NCBI RefSeq assembly: GCF_047511655.1
Contig: NC_133390.1
Location: 167,730,083 to 167,794,082, forward strand
Direction of reading: 5' to 3'
DNA from: Castor canadensis
Lineage: Eukaryota > Chordata > Mammalia > Rodentia > Castoridae
DNA: 64,000 bases
Both the position numbers and the translations under genes were made by a program. Each line of letters opens with the position of its first letter. Position 1 is the stretch's first letter. Of the stretch, positions 35,103-46,114 are shown piece after piece. Below the pieces are notes generated by a model. The model did not search any database. It was not told the DNA's origin and saw only the letters and a list, made by a program, of their open reading frames with translations.

Positions 35103-36489
35103 TTACTTCCTTGGGTTCTTGTGAGGATTTAATGAGATAGCATGCATAAAGCATCACAGTGCATGGCACATAGGAAGTGATCCATAATTCTGTCAATAGT
35201 TATTAGGCAGCCACCCGCTTCCCCACTTTACCAAAGAGGAGAGAGTGTTCTTCTGAGCCTATGTATTTTCTGATTACATAAGGGATATGCTTGCCTGAGT
35301 TACAGGTAATGACACCAACTATTGAGTTCCTGTCTGCCATGCCCCACAAATGTATATTTTTATGCATTTATGTATATTTATATATGGTTGATACACAGTC
35401 TCACTTAATTCAATGTGAGAGGAATCATTCACTATCCCCTTCTCTCCACCCCCCACCATGCCCTGTTAATGAAGAACTTTCCCCCACATCGTACAGATGA
35501 TAAAAAGCTAGGCCTATCTGCCTCAAAAGCCATATTTTCAAATTTCATTTGTTTTGAGTAGTTCCTGATCCAGACAATTGGGACAGTCTCAGGAATGAAG
35601 ACACAATTTTTGCAGAAGAATGCAAATGTGAACAGAGCAGCTGAGGTTTTGTTTGTTTTTGCTGAAAAACAGGCAGCCAGTTCCTAAAAGCAGGCAGGTT
35701 AGGTAGCTATGGGAAAACACAGCAAGGACTTGCCTCAGGCCTTTATTATGGCAGGACTAGGAAGGAGATTTGGGGAAAGGCTAACATTTGTTTAACACCC
35801 CACAAACTGGCTTCACCTACCTAAGCCTGATTGGATTCAAGCCCTCTGAAATGGATTTTAGTGTCCCTATTTTAAAAACGGATGAAACAGACACAAAGAG
35901 GACCTGTGACCTTGTTCAAAGCCACTCAGTATAAAGCTGTGATTCAAACAGTTTAGTTTTCCTCCAGTTAACTGTTAGCCATTTCTGGGATGGCCTCCTC
36001 CACTGAACCCAGAAGTTAAAAGGAAGGTGGGTAGTGGAGAGATTCCAGTTGTGGGATTATGGGAGGCAGGCGGATATAAGGCTGGAAGAGTGTACTGCAG
36101 CCTTTGCTCCCCTGGTCATGCTGGGCCTCAGCCTGAGCACATAGGCCTCCCCTATACTGGGTGGCATTCCTGTGGGCCAAACTCTGCCATCTGGCCAAAG
36201 TGCAAGTTGCCGATCTTGCCCAGGTCCACCCGTTTTGGGCCTACACTTGTAGCCTTCCCTGGACATGCTGCCAGAAAGGCTGGCGCAGGTGGGGGCTTCA
36301 AAAGTTTTGTTTCGTTTTTGGTTGAGCACACGCTGCTATCCACCCCGATGGTGCACTCAAGACAAGTTCACGCACAGGTTGATGGAACAGAAGGAACTTG
36401 GAAAGGAAGACTGAGGAATGGTTGTTTTCCAGTGTTGATGGGACCGATGATGCCCAGCAAAGGAATCACAGTGGAGACTATTGAGAATG

Positions 36490-36800
36490 TCTGAAGTGCA
36501 AGCTGAGCGGGAAGACAGCAGGAAGCAGGGTGGGAGTGCGCATTGTTACGCTCGAAGGGGCGGGATGGGGGTCTGCACCGAAGGGCGGCGCTTAGGTGGC
36601 CATTGGGCTCTGCCAAAGTTAGGTAGCGTGCAGCTAGGGCTGATTCGCGGAAACTCAACAGCAGCCTGGCAGCGCAGAGCACTTCCGGCTCAGGCTGGGG
36701 CGCGGGTCCTAAGTGATGTCATACCAGGACATGGAGCACGCACTAGTGGGAAGTAGAGGTGCAAGCAGCGGAGTAAGTGGGGGGAAGTCCTCCCTAGATC
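36490..36800. promoter_or_regulatory. Unassigned CpG-rich segment (possible promoter)
   Basis: A local CpG cluster (about 15 CpGs from 36538 to 36712) in an otherwise CpG-poor intergenic stretch. It contains GGGGCGGGA (GC box, near 36558), ACTTCCGG (ETS type, 36681-36688) and TGATGTCA (CRE-like, 36714-36721). A donor-like GTAAGT follows at 36773. No known gene start is expected here. Promoter activity is inferred. Confidence 0.35.
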
Positions 36801-37977
36801 TCCCTCTTCAACAAATGAGATCTCATGATGACTGCCATGCCTCTCCAGGTTTCTGGGCCCCTCGACAGATCTGCTGCTCTCTGGAGGTATCTTCTACATG
36901 CTCTGCGCGGTCTGCCTCCGGACTTAGGGAGGATTGCAGTCCGGAGAAAACCCGAGCTCCTCAGCTTTGCTGTCAACTGCTTGATGAGGAACCTATTGTT
37001 TCTGCTTACAGAGGGTTCCCGACAGAATGGGGTCGCCCCGGGGTTGGGGTTGAAAGTGGACTTGCCTTGTCACAATGGAGCAGTAAGGGACGAAGCGCTA
37101 ACTCCTCCTCTTGACCTGGTGTTTTCTGTCATCTGTGATCCAGGTGGGGCGCGTTTGGAGGGCAAGTGACATCCATTCTTGACACCAGAGGCACTCATAA
37201 TTAGGGCGCAAGGCCTGCTGGATACTGGAACTACTCTAATCGCCTAGTGGCGTCCCTTGCACTTTTTTCCTTTCTTGGGAAAATGAAATGGCGAGTAGCT
37301 AGGAGACCTAGGTTAGTTTTTGCTTCTTCCACTTTCTATCTGAATGATCCTGAGTAGGTCACTTGCTATCTCCGTGACGTGGTATCCTCCACTCCTTGGC
37401 GTGCAGGACCATTGTGAGGCGCCTTGCACACAACGTGTGTTCTCTGACTTCACAGAGTGCACCATGAGGAGTCCAGATCGCAGGGCGGGGAGCACAGGGT
37501 GGGAAGGAGGAAGGTTTCTTTGTTCCATTTCTAGACTGATGGTTGGAGTAGGGGGAGCTGGAAGTTGTGACACACACACACTCCCTCCCTGCCTTCCCCG
37601 AGGGCCTCTGTGCTCCATGTTTCCCAGCCCCAAACAGGCAGAGCCAGCGGTAGTATTCTTCAGTGCCATATGGGAGATTTTATTTGTAGACTCGTGAATT
37701 TTCCCGCCCATCCCTCCCGTTCAGCTGATTGTAGATCTCCATCCTGTCCTCACACATCAGGTTCCCGTCCAGGGTCACACCACCTGCGTGCAGAGACCTC
37801 TGGTGTTAAGGCGCTAAGACTACTCCCAGAGAGCATAGAGACAGGATGCATCAGGTGTCTGGGGCGGGTTTTGGAGAAGATTGACTTTTCAGGAGCTAGT
37901 CACCCCTTCCTTTCCTGGGACCTCAGTTATCCTACAGAGGGCTGAAGCCTTGTATTCTCCCCTCCCCCAAGGAACTT

Positions 37978-37983
37978 TTTATT
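37978..37983 (-). terminator. TP53TG5: Candidate TP53TG5 poly(A) signal
   Basis: AATAAA on the minus strand, about 490 bases beyond the TAG that closes the visible TP53TG5 frame. It would give a short 3' UTR if the last exon is continuous. Confidence 0.45.
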
Positions 37984-38472
37984 AAATCTTATTTGAAGCA
38001 TATCAGGGTGCATGAATGGTTAAGAGGATGTCCCTCTGTCCATCAGACAGAGAGCTGATTTGATCTAAGAGGGGATAAGGTGCAGCAAAACCCAACTTGG
38101 CCATTTCTTCCTGCCACATTTAGAACTCCCTAAACTTGTTTAAACCTTTGACTGTAAGATTCAGAGGCACAGCAGTTCCCACTCCTCCCAAGGCCTCCAG
38201 GTAATGAGATGACCTGCTTCAAACTGCACTTTCAGGGTCCCTCCTTCCCCAGAGCCCCTAGTTGCATCCTGAGAGGCCTTGGCCCAGCTCCTATCCTCTG
38301 TGTGGCCTTTCTGAATGGCTCGCCCTCTGAGGATGAAGGCAGAGCCTCTCAGCACTGCCAGCCACACCTGTCAAGACTCCAGCTCCCGAGCCTCTGACTC
38401 TAGGGCTCAGCTCTGGGTCTGGCTCAGGTTCTGCACCTCACCTGGGCCAGGCAGTGGCACTGTCACATCCAC

Positions 38473-38938
38473 CTATGGATGGCACATAGACAGCTCAAGT
38501 GATGCAGAGCAGAAGCGGGTACAGCAGCGCTTGACCCAGCGCAGGTTGGAGGATCTACACATGATCCGGGGCCCTGGGAGGTGGATTCGTGTGGGCAGCC
38601 CCTCAAACCAGATGGACTTGTCAGTTACATCCAGTAGCTTCATGTCCCCCATAGGAGTTCTGTGGTGGGAGGTCTTCAGGAAGATGACGTGGGAGCCCCC
38701 AGTGTGCAGCTGCCGCCTGTGAGCTCCTGTGCTTGATGTCCTCGGATCCTCAGGCTGCATCTGCTTTTCTTCCCATGGCTCTGCTACAGGCGATCTCTTT
38801 GCCTTGGTCCCCACCTTGGGCCTCAAATTCTTGGGCCTTGTCTCCTCAGGTTCCCTTGTAGACTCCATTTGTTTTTCAAGGGATCTAGCCTCCTGGAGCT
38901 CATTGTTTTCTTTCACTTTATTGCAGATATTGTTGTCC
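38473..38938 (-). CDS. TP53TG5: TP53TG5 coding exon 4 (C-terminal part, early stop)
   Basis: Starts after TTCTGTCAG; its first G completes Gly85. It encodes residues 86-239, from DNNICNKVKENNEL to ELSMCHP, and stops at TAG (38473-38475). The bases after the stop, GTGGATGTGACA, still read VDVT in the same frame, as in the human protein, so an in-frame three-base loss (TAC AAG to TAG) could have made the stop. Whether the exon continues to a donor such as CCCAG|GTGAGG near 38430 is open. Confidence 0.9.
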
Positions 38939-41082
38939 CTGACAGAAAGATGAAAGACTGTCAGCAGAGCAGGATTAAGGCCCTGGTCCCAAGATAGTTG
39001 CTATGTAGCTAGCACAGGGGAACCTGTTACAAAAGCTAGAGACTTCTCTAACTGCCCAGAGGCCTGTGCCTGGTGGTAGAGAGCATGATTCATTTTGGTA
39101 GAAGGGATGACCAGTAGTCAGGGCATGTAGGAATATGTATTATCTGCATCTGCCACTAGGTTAGGGTCTGTCTCTCTGGACTTCAGTTGAGAAGGGAAAC
39201 GGTCCAGTGTTCCTTCCAAATTGTATTCCAAGAAACTGTGGGGTTCTGAGGAGGTTATCTCCAGTGCTCTCACATGTTTCGGGGTAGGGGCCAGGATGAG
39301 GACAAAATAACGCCCCCCCCCCAACAACAACGCAATTGGGGACTGGGGACAGATGGTTGAAGAGAGGCTCCACTGCTCAGGAAGACTATGGGGTTACATG
39401 CTCCTGTTCCTTCCAGTTGTTTCTTGACTGCCTATGCTTAGGAGGCCAAATCTAGAGAGAAGAGCCCAGAGGAAGAGTTAACAGGTATCACATGCTGGAA
39501 GAAGTCTCTCTCAAGGGTGTCTGTAATAGATTGGGCCCTGCAAAGCCCCATCCTAGCACATCCTCCTTTATCCTAGCTGTTTGGTGAGAAGTGAGACCTC
39601 AGGCTCGGCTCGAGGTAGTTGTGGTATAGGCAATGGAAATGTGACCACTGCTGAGTGAGTGCTCACAGTCAAGCCCATTATTCTCATGATGATAGAGTAC
39701 AGGCTTTGGAGTCAGAAAAACAGGCTTAACTCGTCTGGATTGGGTAAGAAAGTTAACTTCTCCGAGCCCAGGTGTCCTTAACTATAAAACTGGGGTAATT
39801 CTGTCTACCTAGGGTGATTATAAAGAGTAAACTAATTGGGAGCATACTCATAAAGTACTTAGCACAACAGCTGGCACTTTGGGCTGTGGGTGTGGCTCAA
39901 ATGGTAGAGTGCCTGCCTAACAGCTGGCACCTAATAAATGTGGACTGCCTTAGAATTCTGATGTGACTGAAGAGGAACTGAGTCCCAACAAGATAATACT
40001 AGTCCACAGACTTCAGAAGCCAATCTGCAAGTCAATTTCTGAGTTGAGTTGATGGGAAGAGGACAGACTCTTCCCCTTCACTCAGTACCCCAGCTTGTGG
40101 TTAGGCTTCTAATTGGGTTATGACCTCTGCTATGGCCACAGCTCTGGTTTCAGAGAGGAATGACTTTGCCATATATCAGTTCACTTAATGAGCTAAGTCA
40201 CTTAATCTCTTTTGCCTCAGTTTCTATTAGTAAAAATAGGTACAATAAACACCTGTTAAACAAAGCCTTTCTGAAAATTAGACTGCTGTTTAAATTCCTT
40301 AGCGCAGTGCCTGTTCTCAGTAAAGACAGCCATTGGATCCACCGTGGGAGTCACCAGTGGGCAGAACTCACCCAGAGGAAATTTCGAGAATCTTCGGAAA
40401 CCTGAGTATTGAATTCCAGCACTTTCTGGCCAAGTGATGCAGTTCTTGGATCCGGCCATTTGAGCTCTTGAATAGCTTCAAAAGCGACAAGTTTCTTAAC
40501 ACCTGTGAGGGGCAAGAAAACAGAAAAATAGAGGCTCCAGCAATCCTGGTATAGCCCCCCCACACTCCCCTGCGTCTGGCTCAGCTCAGTGCAAGGGCTC
40601 AGTCTGTGGACTCCTCTGAGCCATTCAACCTGGCAACCAGGGGCAGCACTGTGTGAACACTCAGGCTCCCCTAAGCTGGGGCCAAAATGGAGTCTCTCAC
40701 CATTTTAAGTCGGCTCAGTTCAATTAATTTGCTGGCAGGCTCCTTTATGTTGTCCCGCAGTTTCTGGTCTTGCATCTGAGGGACAGAGAAGGAGAGAGAA
40801 CTAGCTCAAGAGCAATTATCCACCTGCCAACGTCTCCATTATGCCTCTTCATTTGGCTGAGCATGGCTTGACCCTCCTGGACTGGGAGTTTTGTCACCTT
40901 GACTTGGAGACAGAAATGGGTTGATAATTTTAACTCTCCTGACTACCCTAGCCTTCCCCGTGGGCTAGTAGTCCTTGGTGTGGCTGGATTCTCTGAGCTC
41001 CTGACATCACCCAGGTTCCAGTCCAAAGGCTGACCTTGGAAACCACCCTTTTCTTGGGCCTCTTCCTTACAGATGGACTCAT
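38473..41082 (-). CDS. TP53TG5: TP53-target gene 5 protein (four coding exons)
   Basis: Joined from 41035-41082, 40701-40775, 40372-40502 and 38473-38938 on the minus strand, giving 239 residues; all introns are GT-AG and phases fit. The gene is known as a p53-induced, testis-biased gene; its biochemical role is unclear. Features seen: a basic N-terminus (MSPSVRKRPKKRVVSK), a helical leucine/lysine-rich segment in exon 3 (VLRNLSLLKLFKSSN), an acidic/basic low-complexity middle, and a conserved C-terminal block at about 168-232 (HVIFLKTS, IWFEGLPTRIHLPGPRIMC, LRWVKR, CTRFCSASLE). The frame ends at TAG right after SMCHP, whereas the human protein as I remember it (about 290 residues) continues HPYKVDVTW and some 30 more residues. 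It faces SYS1 tail to tail. Confidence 0.93.
38939..40371 (-). other. TP53TG5: TP53TG5 intron 3
   Basis: GT-AG intron of 1.4 kb with a MIR-like stretch at 39.69-39.95 kb that has been interrupted by a short ID SINE fragment. The remaining DNA is unique with no recognisable gene. Confidence 0.9.
39878..39918 (+). repeat. 3'-truncated ID SINE with target-site duplication
   Basis: A 41-base ID head (GGGCTGTGGGTGTGGCTCAA ... GTGCCTGCCT) lies between two copies of AACAGCTGGCAC (39866-39877 and 39919-39930). The host sequence is a MIR-like fragment. Confidence 0.85.
40372..40502 (-). CDS. TP53TG5: TP53TG5 coding exon 3
   Basis: A 131-base exon encoding VLRNLSLLKLFKSS ... PKILEISS plus two bases of a Gly codon, between CCTCACAG and GG|GTGAGT. 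This is the best-conserved N-terminal block of the protein. Confidence 0.95.
40701..40775 (-). CDS. TP53TG5: TP53TG5 coding exon 2
   Basis: Twenty-five codons from MQDQKLRDNIKEP to SRLKM, between CCCTCAG and ATG|GTGAGA. The exon begins and ends with ATG codons, so it could also supply an internal start. Confidence 0.93.
41035..41082 (-). CDS. TP53TG5: TP53TG5 coding exon 1
   Basis: Sixteen codons, MSPSVRKRPKKRVVSK, ending at an AAG|GTCAGC donor in phase 0. The ATG is at 41080-41082. It is strongly basic and resembles a nuclear localisation signal. Any upstream noncoding exon could not be placed. Confidence 0.92.
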
Positions 41083-41300
41083 GCTGGGGCTGTGAGGCCT
41101 TAAAGACTAAGAAGGAAGACTGGAGTGGGCAGCACTTGCACCCTGTCCCTCTCAGCTCAGCCAGCACTCAGACTGGGCATCACATGGTGGTGCTGGCGCT
41201 GCCAGGCAGGGGAGCTGTGACATCACTGAAATGTGTGACAGTAGCAGGGCTGGGTCTCCAGGGAGTACCTGTGGGGAAACACGCACAATAGGTGACAGGC
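41083..41300 (-). promoter_or_regulatory. TP53TG5: Candidate TP53TG5 upstream region
   Basis: Unique, only mildly GC-rich DNA just upstream of the start. It holds a CRE-like TGACATCA at 41218-41225, a site type common at testis-specific promoters. The transcription start cannot be located by eye. Confidence 0.4.
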
Positions 41301-41557
41301 AGAACATACAGTCAAAACCTCTCTGCGGGGGAAGAGGCTTATACCCTCTTTTCAAATGAGGCATACAAGGTTAAATACGTTAAATAATTTACCCGAGCCA
41401 CCAAACTGGATGATGGTGGAGCTGGGAACCTAACCAAGACCTCATAATCAACCCATGAAAATGAGTTCCCAAACTGCCCATCTGTTCAGTCATGTCACAT
41501 GTATTGCTGCATGCCAGGTTCTTTTCTAAGTGATGGAATAAAGAAATTCTTAATCTA

Positions 41558-41868
41558 AGCTAGGCACTGTGGCTCACACCTATAATCCCAGCTATTCAGA
41601 ACAGGAGATTGGGAGGATCACAGTTAAAGGTTATTGGTTATTATTAGAGATTCCATCTCAACCAATAAATCAGGTATGGTGGTGAATTTTTGTCACCCCA
41701 GCTACATGGGCAGCATAAATAGATCAAAATCAAGGCCTGCCCAGGCAAAAACATGAGACCTTATCCAAAAAATAATAAGGGCAGGGAGCAGGGCTCAGGT
41801 GGTAGAGCACCTGCTTAGTAAGTTCAAGGCCCTGAGTTCAATCACCAGACCAGAGCAAAACAAAACAG
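41558..41868 (+). repeat. B1-B1-ID composite SINE, sense
   Basis: 'gctaggcactgtggctcaca' begins a first B1, 'tcaggtatggtggtgaattt' a second, and the ID arm keeps 'ggtggtagagcacctgctta'. Confidence 0.85.
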
Positions 41869-42068
41869 GAAGGAAGGAATGGAGGGAGGGAGAGTCTTAA
41901 CTCAAGGAGCTTACATTCTAGAGGAAGGGAAACAAAACCATGTGTATGCTTATAAATGTTTAAGTATTCAGCCCAAAACAGTGTGAGTTTATTATAAATT
42001 TCACTGATAGAAATCTTCAAATAATAAAATTTTATAATACTCTTTATCATAAATTCCATTATTCAATT

Positions 42069-42198
42069 ACTTTTTTTCTTCTTTTTGAGATGTGAGTCTC
42101 ACTCTGTTACCCAGAGCTGGCTTCAAATTCATAAATCCTCCTGCCTCAGCCTCCTGTGTAGCTGGGATTACAGGTGTGAACCACTCTGCCCAGTTTAG
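42069..42198 (-). repeat. B1-type SINE, antisense
   Basis: 'tttgagatgtgagtctcact' and 'tagctgggattacaggtgtg'. Confidence 0.88.
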
Positions 42199-42852
42199 CC
42201 AATTACTTCTTAAAGTATGCTTTTCTTGGATTTTGCCTAACTCTTCTTTCTATCCATAGTAATATACGATTATAATGGATAAACTAATATAGTACCAACA
42301 TGAATGTTGGTGCTTTCATTTGTACTAAAGTGAAACAAAGATGTTGGAGTTTCATTCACCCATCAGTGGCCTGATTGACTGCTGAACTGAACCATATTTT
42401 TGAATACTGGAAGTACATTTTCTAAATTTTTTTTGCTATCCACCACATAATAACTTTTACAATTACTCTGCATTATTAACATTTTCTCCATTACTTTTTT
42501 TTAGACACTCAGTAACATTTTGTTGACTGATGAGTGAAGGAATGAATGAATGAATGATTGAATGAGAAGTGGTTCCCTCTTTCTTTGAGGGTGGGGTAGA
42601 CCTCAGTCTCCAGGTTGGAATGTTGTGGAGGGGTCTCTGGGGGGGCTCTTTTGTACCCACTGGCACTAGTTCCATTTCCTCATGGTTCCTCATATTCTGC
42701 CTGCCTTCATGTTGTCTGGCCTCACAGGAGGAGAAAGCAGTTTTGTACCTAGGGCCAGATACCTGGAGATGGAGGCACCAGCCCTTGGAGGAAAATCTAT
42801 TTGACTTTCCCTCTGTCCCAGAGTCACCTCACCATCACTTTCTTAAGGCTTA

Positions 42853-43062
42853 ACCAGGGGTTAACATTTTTCTTCTGTAAAGGGCCATATGTTAGGCTTC
42901 TCAGGCTTCACAGTTGTAACTACCCAGATCTGCTATTGTAGTGTGAAAGCACACGTAGGTAATATGTAAGTGAATGGACATGTTTATGTTGAAATAAAAC
43001 TTTATTTACAAAAGCAGTGGGTGGGCAGCATTTGTCCCATGCCAATACTTGGCCCAGATAAT
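42853..43062 (+). mobile_element. hAT-Charlie (MER1-type) DNA transposon remnant
   Basis: 'ttcttctgtaaagggccata', 'ctattgtagtgtgaaagcac', 'aataaaactttatttacaaa' and 'ccaatacttggccc': the same element as at 29.08 kb, more complete at its 3' side. Confidence 0.8.
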
Positions 43063-43301
43063 CACCAAAACAATTAAAACCCAATTTGTCAATCTTCCTT
43101 ATTCTTGTGATGTACTCCTACCACTACTGATTTCAAGTTACCAATTGATCTCACTAAACTCAGAGTAAGTAGGGCAGAAATGCACAGCAGCATACAATCA
43201 ATGATATATGCTGATATCTATTTCTATTATGCAGATATGCAGATGTGAAGGATCTGAAGCAGACAGACAATAATAAATGATAGTTTAAAAAGTTCAAGGA
43301 G

Positions 43302-43514
43302 GCCAGGCACCTGTACTCACCCCTGTAGCCCTAGCTACTCAGGAGACAGACATTGGGAAGATCCAAGTTTGAGACCAGCCAGTCAATAGTTCTTGAGACT
43401 GTCTCAAAAATACTGGACACAAAAAAGGTCTGGCAGGGAGGCTCAAGTGGTACAGCACCTGCCTAGTGAGGCCCTGAGTTCAAACCCCAGTACCACCAAA
43501 AGAAAAAAAAAAGT
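43302..43514 (+). repeat. Composite B1+ID SINE, long right arm
   Basis: 'ggccaggcacctgtactcac' head, 'ggctcaagtggtacagcacc' retained in the ID arm, A-rich tail. Confidence 0.93.
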
Positions 43515-43910
43515 TTAAGGAATTTTTACTCCCATTTTCTGAATGGGGAGGAGGAAATGTTTCTTCCCCTTTTCCTCATTTCTCTCCACTTTTATCCTGT
43601 TATACTAGATTCCTTTTCTAGTAAACTACTTGTTTCACCACAAAAATGTTCAAAAGTAATGTGTTTGAATAGTTTTCACCTTGGTTTTTAGTATCACTTA
43701 TTTAGTTATAAGTTTATATAACAGGTTAATGATGGCTGTGTTTAATGACTAGCCTGAAAATTTCCTCAAAGTGTAATAGTAGATTTTTGTGAGCTCTTAT
43801 GAGTCAGCTTCAGGGCACCACTGTTACGTCAAATGGAGCTGGAGCAAAGTGAACAGAGTAAAGGGGATAAGGTGTGCAAAAGTAGAGAATTTGCTATATT
43901 AAAAAGTGTG

Positions 43911-44116
43911 GGCTGGGACTGCATGTGGTGATGCATGCCTTTAGCCCCAGCTACTCGGGAGGTAGAGGTAGGAAGAGCGTGACCTGAGGCTAGTCAGGGA
44001 AAAAGTGAATGACCCTATCATTGAAAAAGGGCTGGGGATGTGCCTCAAGTAGTAGAGCGCTTGCCTAGCAAGCGTGAGGCCCTGAGTTCAATCCCCAGTA
44101 CTACAAAAAAAAAAAT
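43911..44116 (+). repeat. Composite B1+ID SINE, long right arm
   Basis: B1 head then a very well preserved ID arm ('gtagagcgcttgcctagcaa', 'gagttcaatccccagtacta') and an A tail. Confidence 0.94.
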
Positions 44117-44248
44117 GTGGGCATGGTGGTGCACCCCTGTAATCCCAGCATTTTGGAGGGCTGAGGCAGAAGGATCATGAATTTTAGCCTAGGCTACATA
44201 ACAAGACTCTGTTTCAAAACTAACTAAATAAAAAACCCAACAAAACAA
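44117..44248 (+). repeat. B1-type SINE, sense
   Basis: 'gggcatggtggtgcacccct', 'taatcccagcattttggagg' and an A-rich tail; it abuts the previous SINE's A tail directly. Confidence 0.9.
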
Positions 44249-45454
44249 GTGTGATGTGGGAACAAATCTCACCAACAAGTTGAGATTTGAGCAGAGACCT
44301 GAAGAAAACGAGGGAAGGGGAGAATGGTGGTGGCAGAAGATGAAAGCAAAGAGGAAGTTGTGGAGGATTGGGGACAGATCATGACAGGCTTTGAAGGACA
44401 ATGGCAGCTCTGAAACCCTGTGCCTAGCTAACTGCCTCAGAATGGCCTGAGGAGCTCATAAGAAACAGCTTCTCAGACCCCATCCCATTCAGTAGGCCAA
44501 ACTGACACCCAGCAAAGCCTGGGACCCACTCCACACCACCCTGCTTGTATGCATGCAGAGGGAGCACTCTGCTCTGCTTTTGAGGGGTGAGGCACCAAGA
44601 ATAGCTTCTTCAGGGTAAGTGTCTTTTATTATTAGAGTGAAGATGAGGTGGCAGGGGAGACGTTAAACTAGTTCAGGAGAGAAAACGAGGAGTGACAGGA
44701 GGAAGACATCCCAGTCCTATCTTCCTCCTGTCAACACCAGCACTCTTTGGCCTCTCCTGCCTGCATGGTCATCCCTCTTCTTGCTAGAACGATTTCACCT
44801 CTTACCTGTTGGAGTCTACTAGACCAGCTACTATGGGGCTCTGGGTGCCTGGTGGGCTGCATCAGACTCATCTACAGCTGCCCCTCAGCCCCTGGGCATC
44901 AGGGCTGGGACCCACCATGTGCTCAGCACGAAGGACAGCAGCAGTCCAGGCAGCAGGTCCCTCTCTTCTAGTTCACAGGCCAAAGGGAGAGGGCTCCTCT
45001 AGCTTGTAGCCTCCTCCAGGGTAGGGATTCCTATCTGTTTCATTCACTGATAAACTCCCAGAGCTTAGGACAGTGCTAATAGGTATGTTTTATAAAATGT
45101 GTAGTTTTATGTGTGATAAGCCTCCAACCCAACCTGAGAAGATCAGGGAAGTCTTCCTAAAGATGATGAAGAAGAATGAAGGCTAAGTAATAGCCGGGCA
45201 AAGAGGTGTGAAGTGAGTAGGGCATTCTCACTGGAGGAAGTTTAAAGATTGTAGGTATGGAATGGAATTCTGAACAGTTGCAACTTGCTGGACTAGAAAG
45301 TAGAGACTGAAAAAAAAAAAGTAAAAGAGAAAGTAGAGGCTTTGAGTGGCAGGGGTTGATACTGGAGACATGAGCAAGACTTAGATCATTAAGTGCATGG
45401 AAACCAGACTGAGAAGCTTAAGCTCGCAGTTTGTTCTGAGGGTCTGGAGAGCAC

Positions 45455-45740
45455 TGGATATGCTCCAGACCCACTTATATGAGGCACCCACAGTAGTCAC
45501 ATTTATAGGGACAGAAAGAAAAGTGGTGGTCACCAGGTGGCAGGAGAGGGGTAAGTGGAGAGTTAGTGTTTGATGGGTGCAGTTTAAGTTTTACAAGGTG
45601 AAAAGAGTTCTAGACATGAGCAGTGGTGATGGTTGCACAATAGTACAATTACACTTAATGTCAGCAAACTGACACCTAAAAATGGTTAGGATGGCAAATT
45701 TCATGTTCTGTGTATTTTGCCACAGTTAAAGAAAAGGAGT
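45455..45740 (+). mobile_element. Old L1 (L1M-type) 3' UTR fragment, sense
   Basis: 'gtggtggtcaccaggtggca' and 'gtggtgatggttgcacaata' are the recognisable 3'-end phrases of mammalian L1M elements, ending 'tttgccacagttaaagaaaa'. Confidence 0.8.
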
Positions 45741-45988
45741 AAAGTTTTCTCGTTTAAGAGCCTTAGACTTAGTCTTCAAAGTTTACCAGATGTGTGTTAT
45801 TAAGTCTCTCTCCCCATAAGAGGTTTTTTTTTTTCTGTGTAAATGGGAGGGTTAAACAAGATGGAAGATTTCTTTGTGAGCCATTGCTGATGTACATTGC
45901 TGAGGACTTTGTGGTCCCTTGGGGATGAATTGTTTCAATGTGTACAGCTTCAGAAGGGAAGGAGGCAGATGAGTAAAAAGTGTTGACT

Positions 45989-46112
45989 GAGCCAGGTGTG
46001 GTAGCGCATGCCTGTGATCGAAGCACTAGTGGCAGGAGGACTGCAAGGTCAGTTTGGGGTACATAGTGAAAGCCTGTCTGGGAGAACAAACAAACAAACA
46101 GCAAAAACCAAC
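45989..46112 (+). repeat. B1-type SINE, sense
   Basis: 'gccaggtgtggtagcgcatg' followed by 'ggcaggaggactgcaaggtc' and a CAAA-rich tail. Confidence 0.85.
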
Positions 46113-46114
46113 AG

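Larger units (their letters stand above)
31870..37960. other. SYS1-TP53TG5 intergenic region (convergent genes)
   Basis: Six kilobases between two gene ends. It holds B1/composite SINEs (32.14, 32.98, 33.83 kb), MIR-like pieces (about 33.34-33.54 and 35.8-35.95 kb), a Tigger-type element (34.76-35.10 kb) and a CpG-rich segment at 36.5-36.8 kb with no assigned gene. An open frame of 155 codons at 36027-36494 resembles no protein I know. Confidence 0.8.

Noticed and set aside
36027..36494. A 155-codon open frame on the plus strand between SYS1 and TP53TG5
   Set aside because: I compared it and its reverse strand with common processed-pseudogene sources (ribosomal proteins and others) from memory and found no match. 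No splice or promoter evidence ties to it directly. Left as unexplained DNA.
43990..44110. tRNA-like sequence with apparent A and B boxes
   Set aside because: These are the tRNA-derived arms of ID SINEs, recurring many times in the window with A tails; no intact tRNA cloverleaf gene was found.
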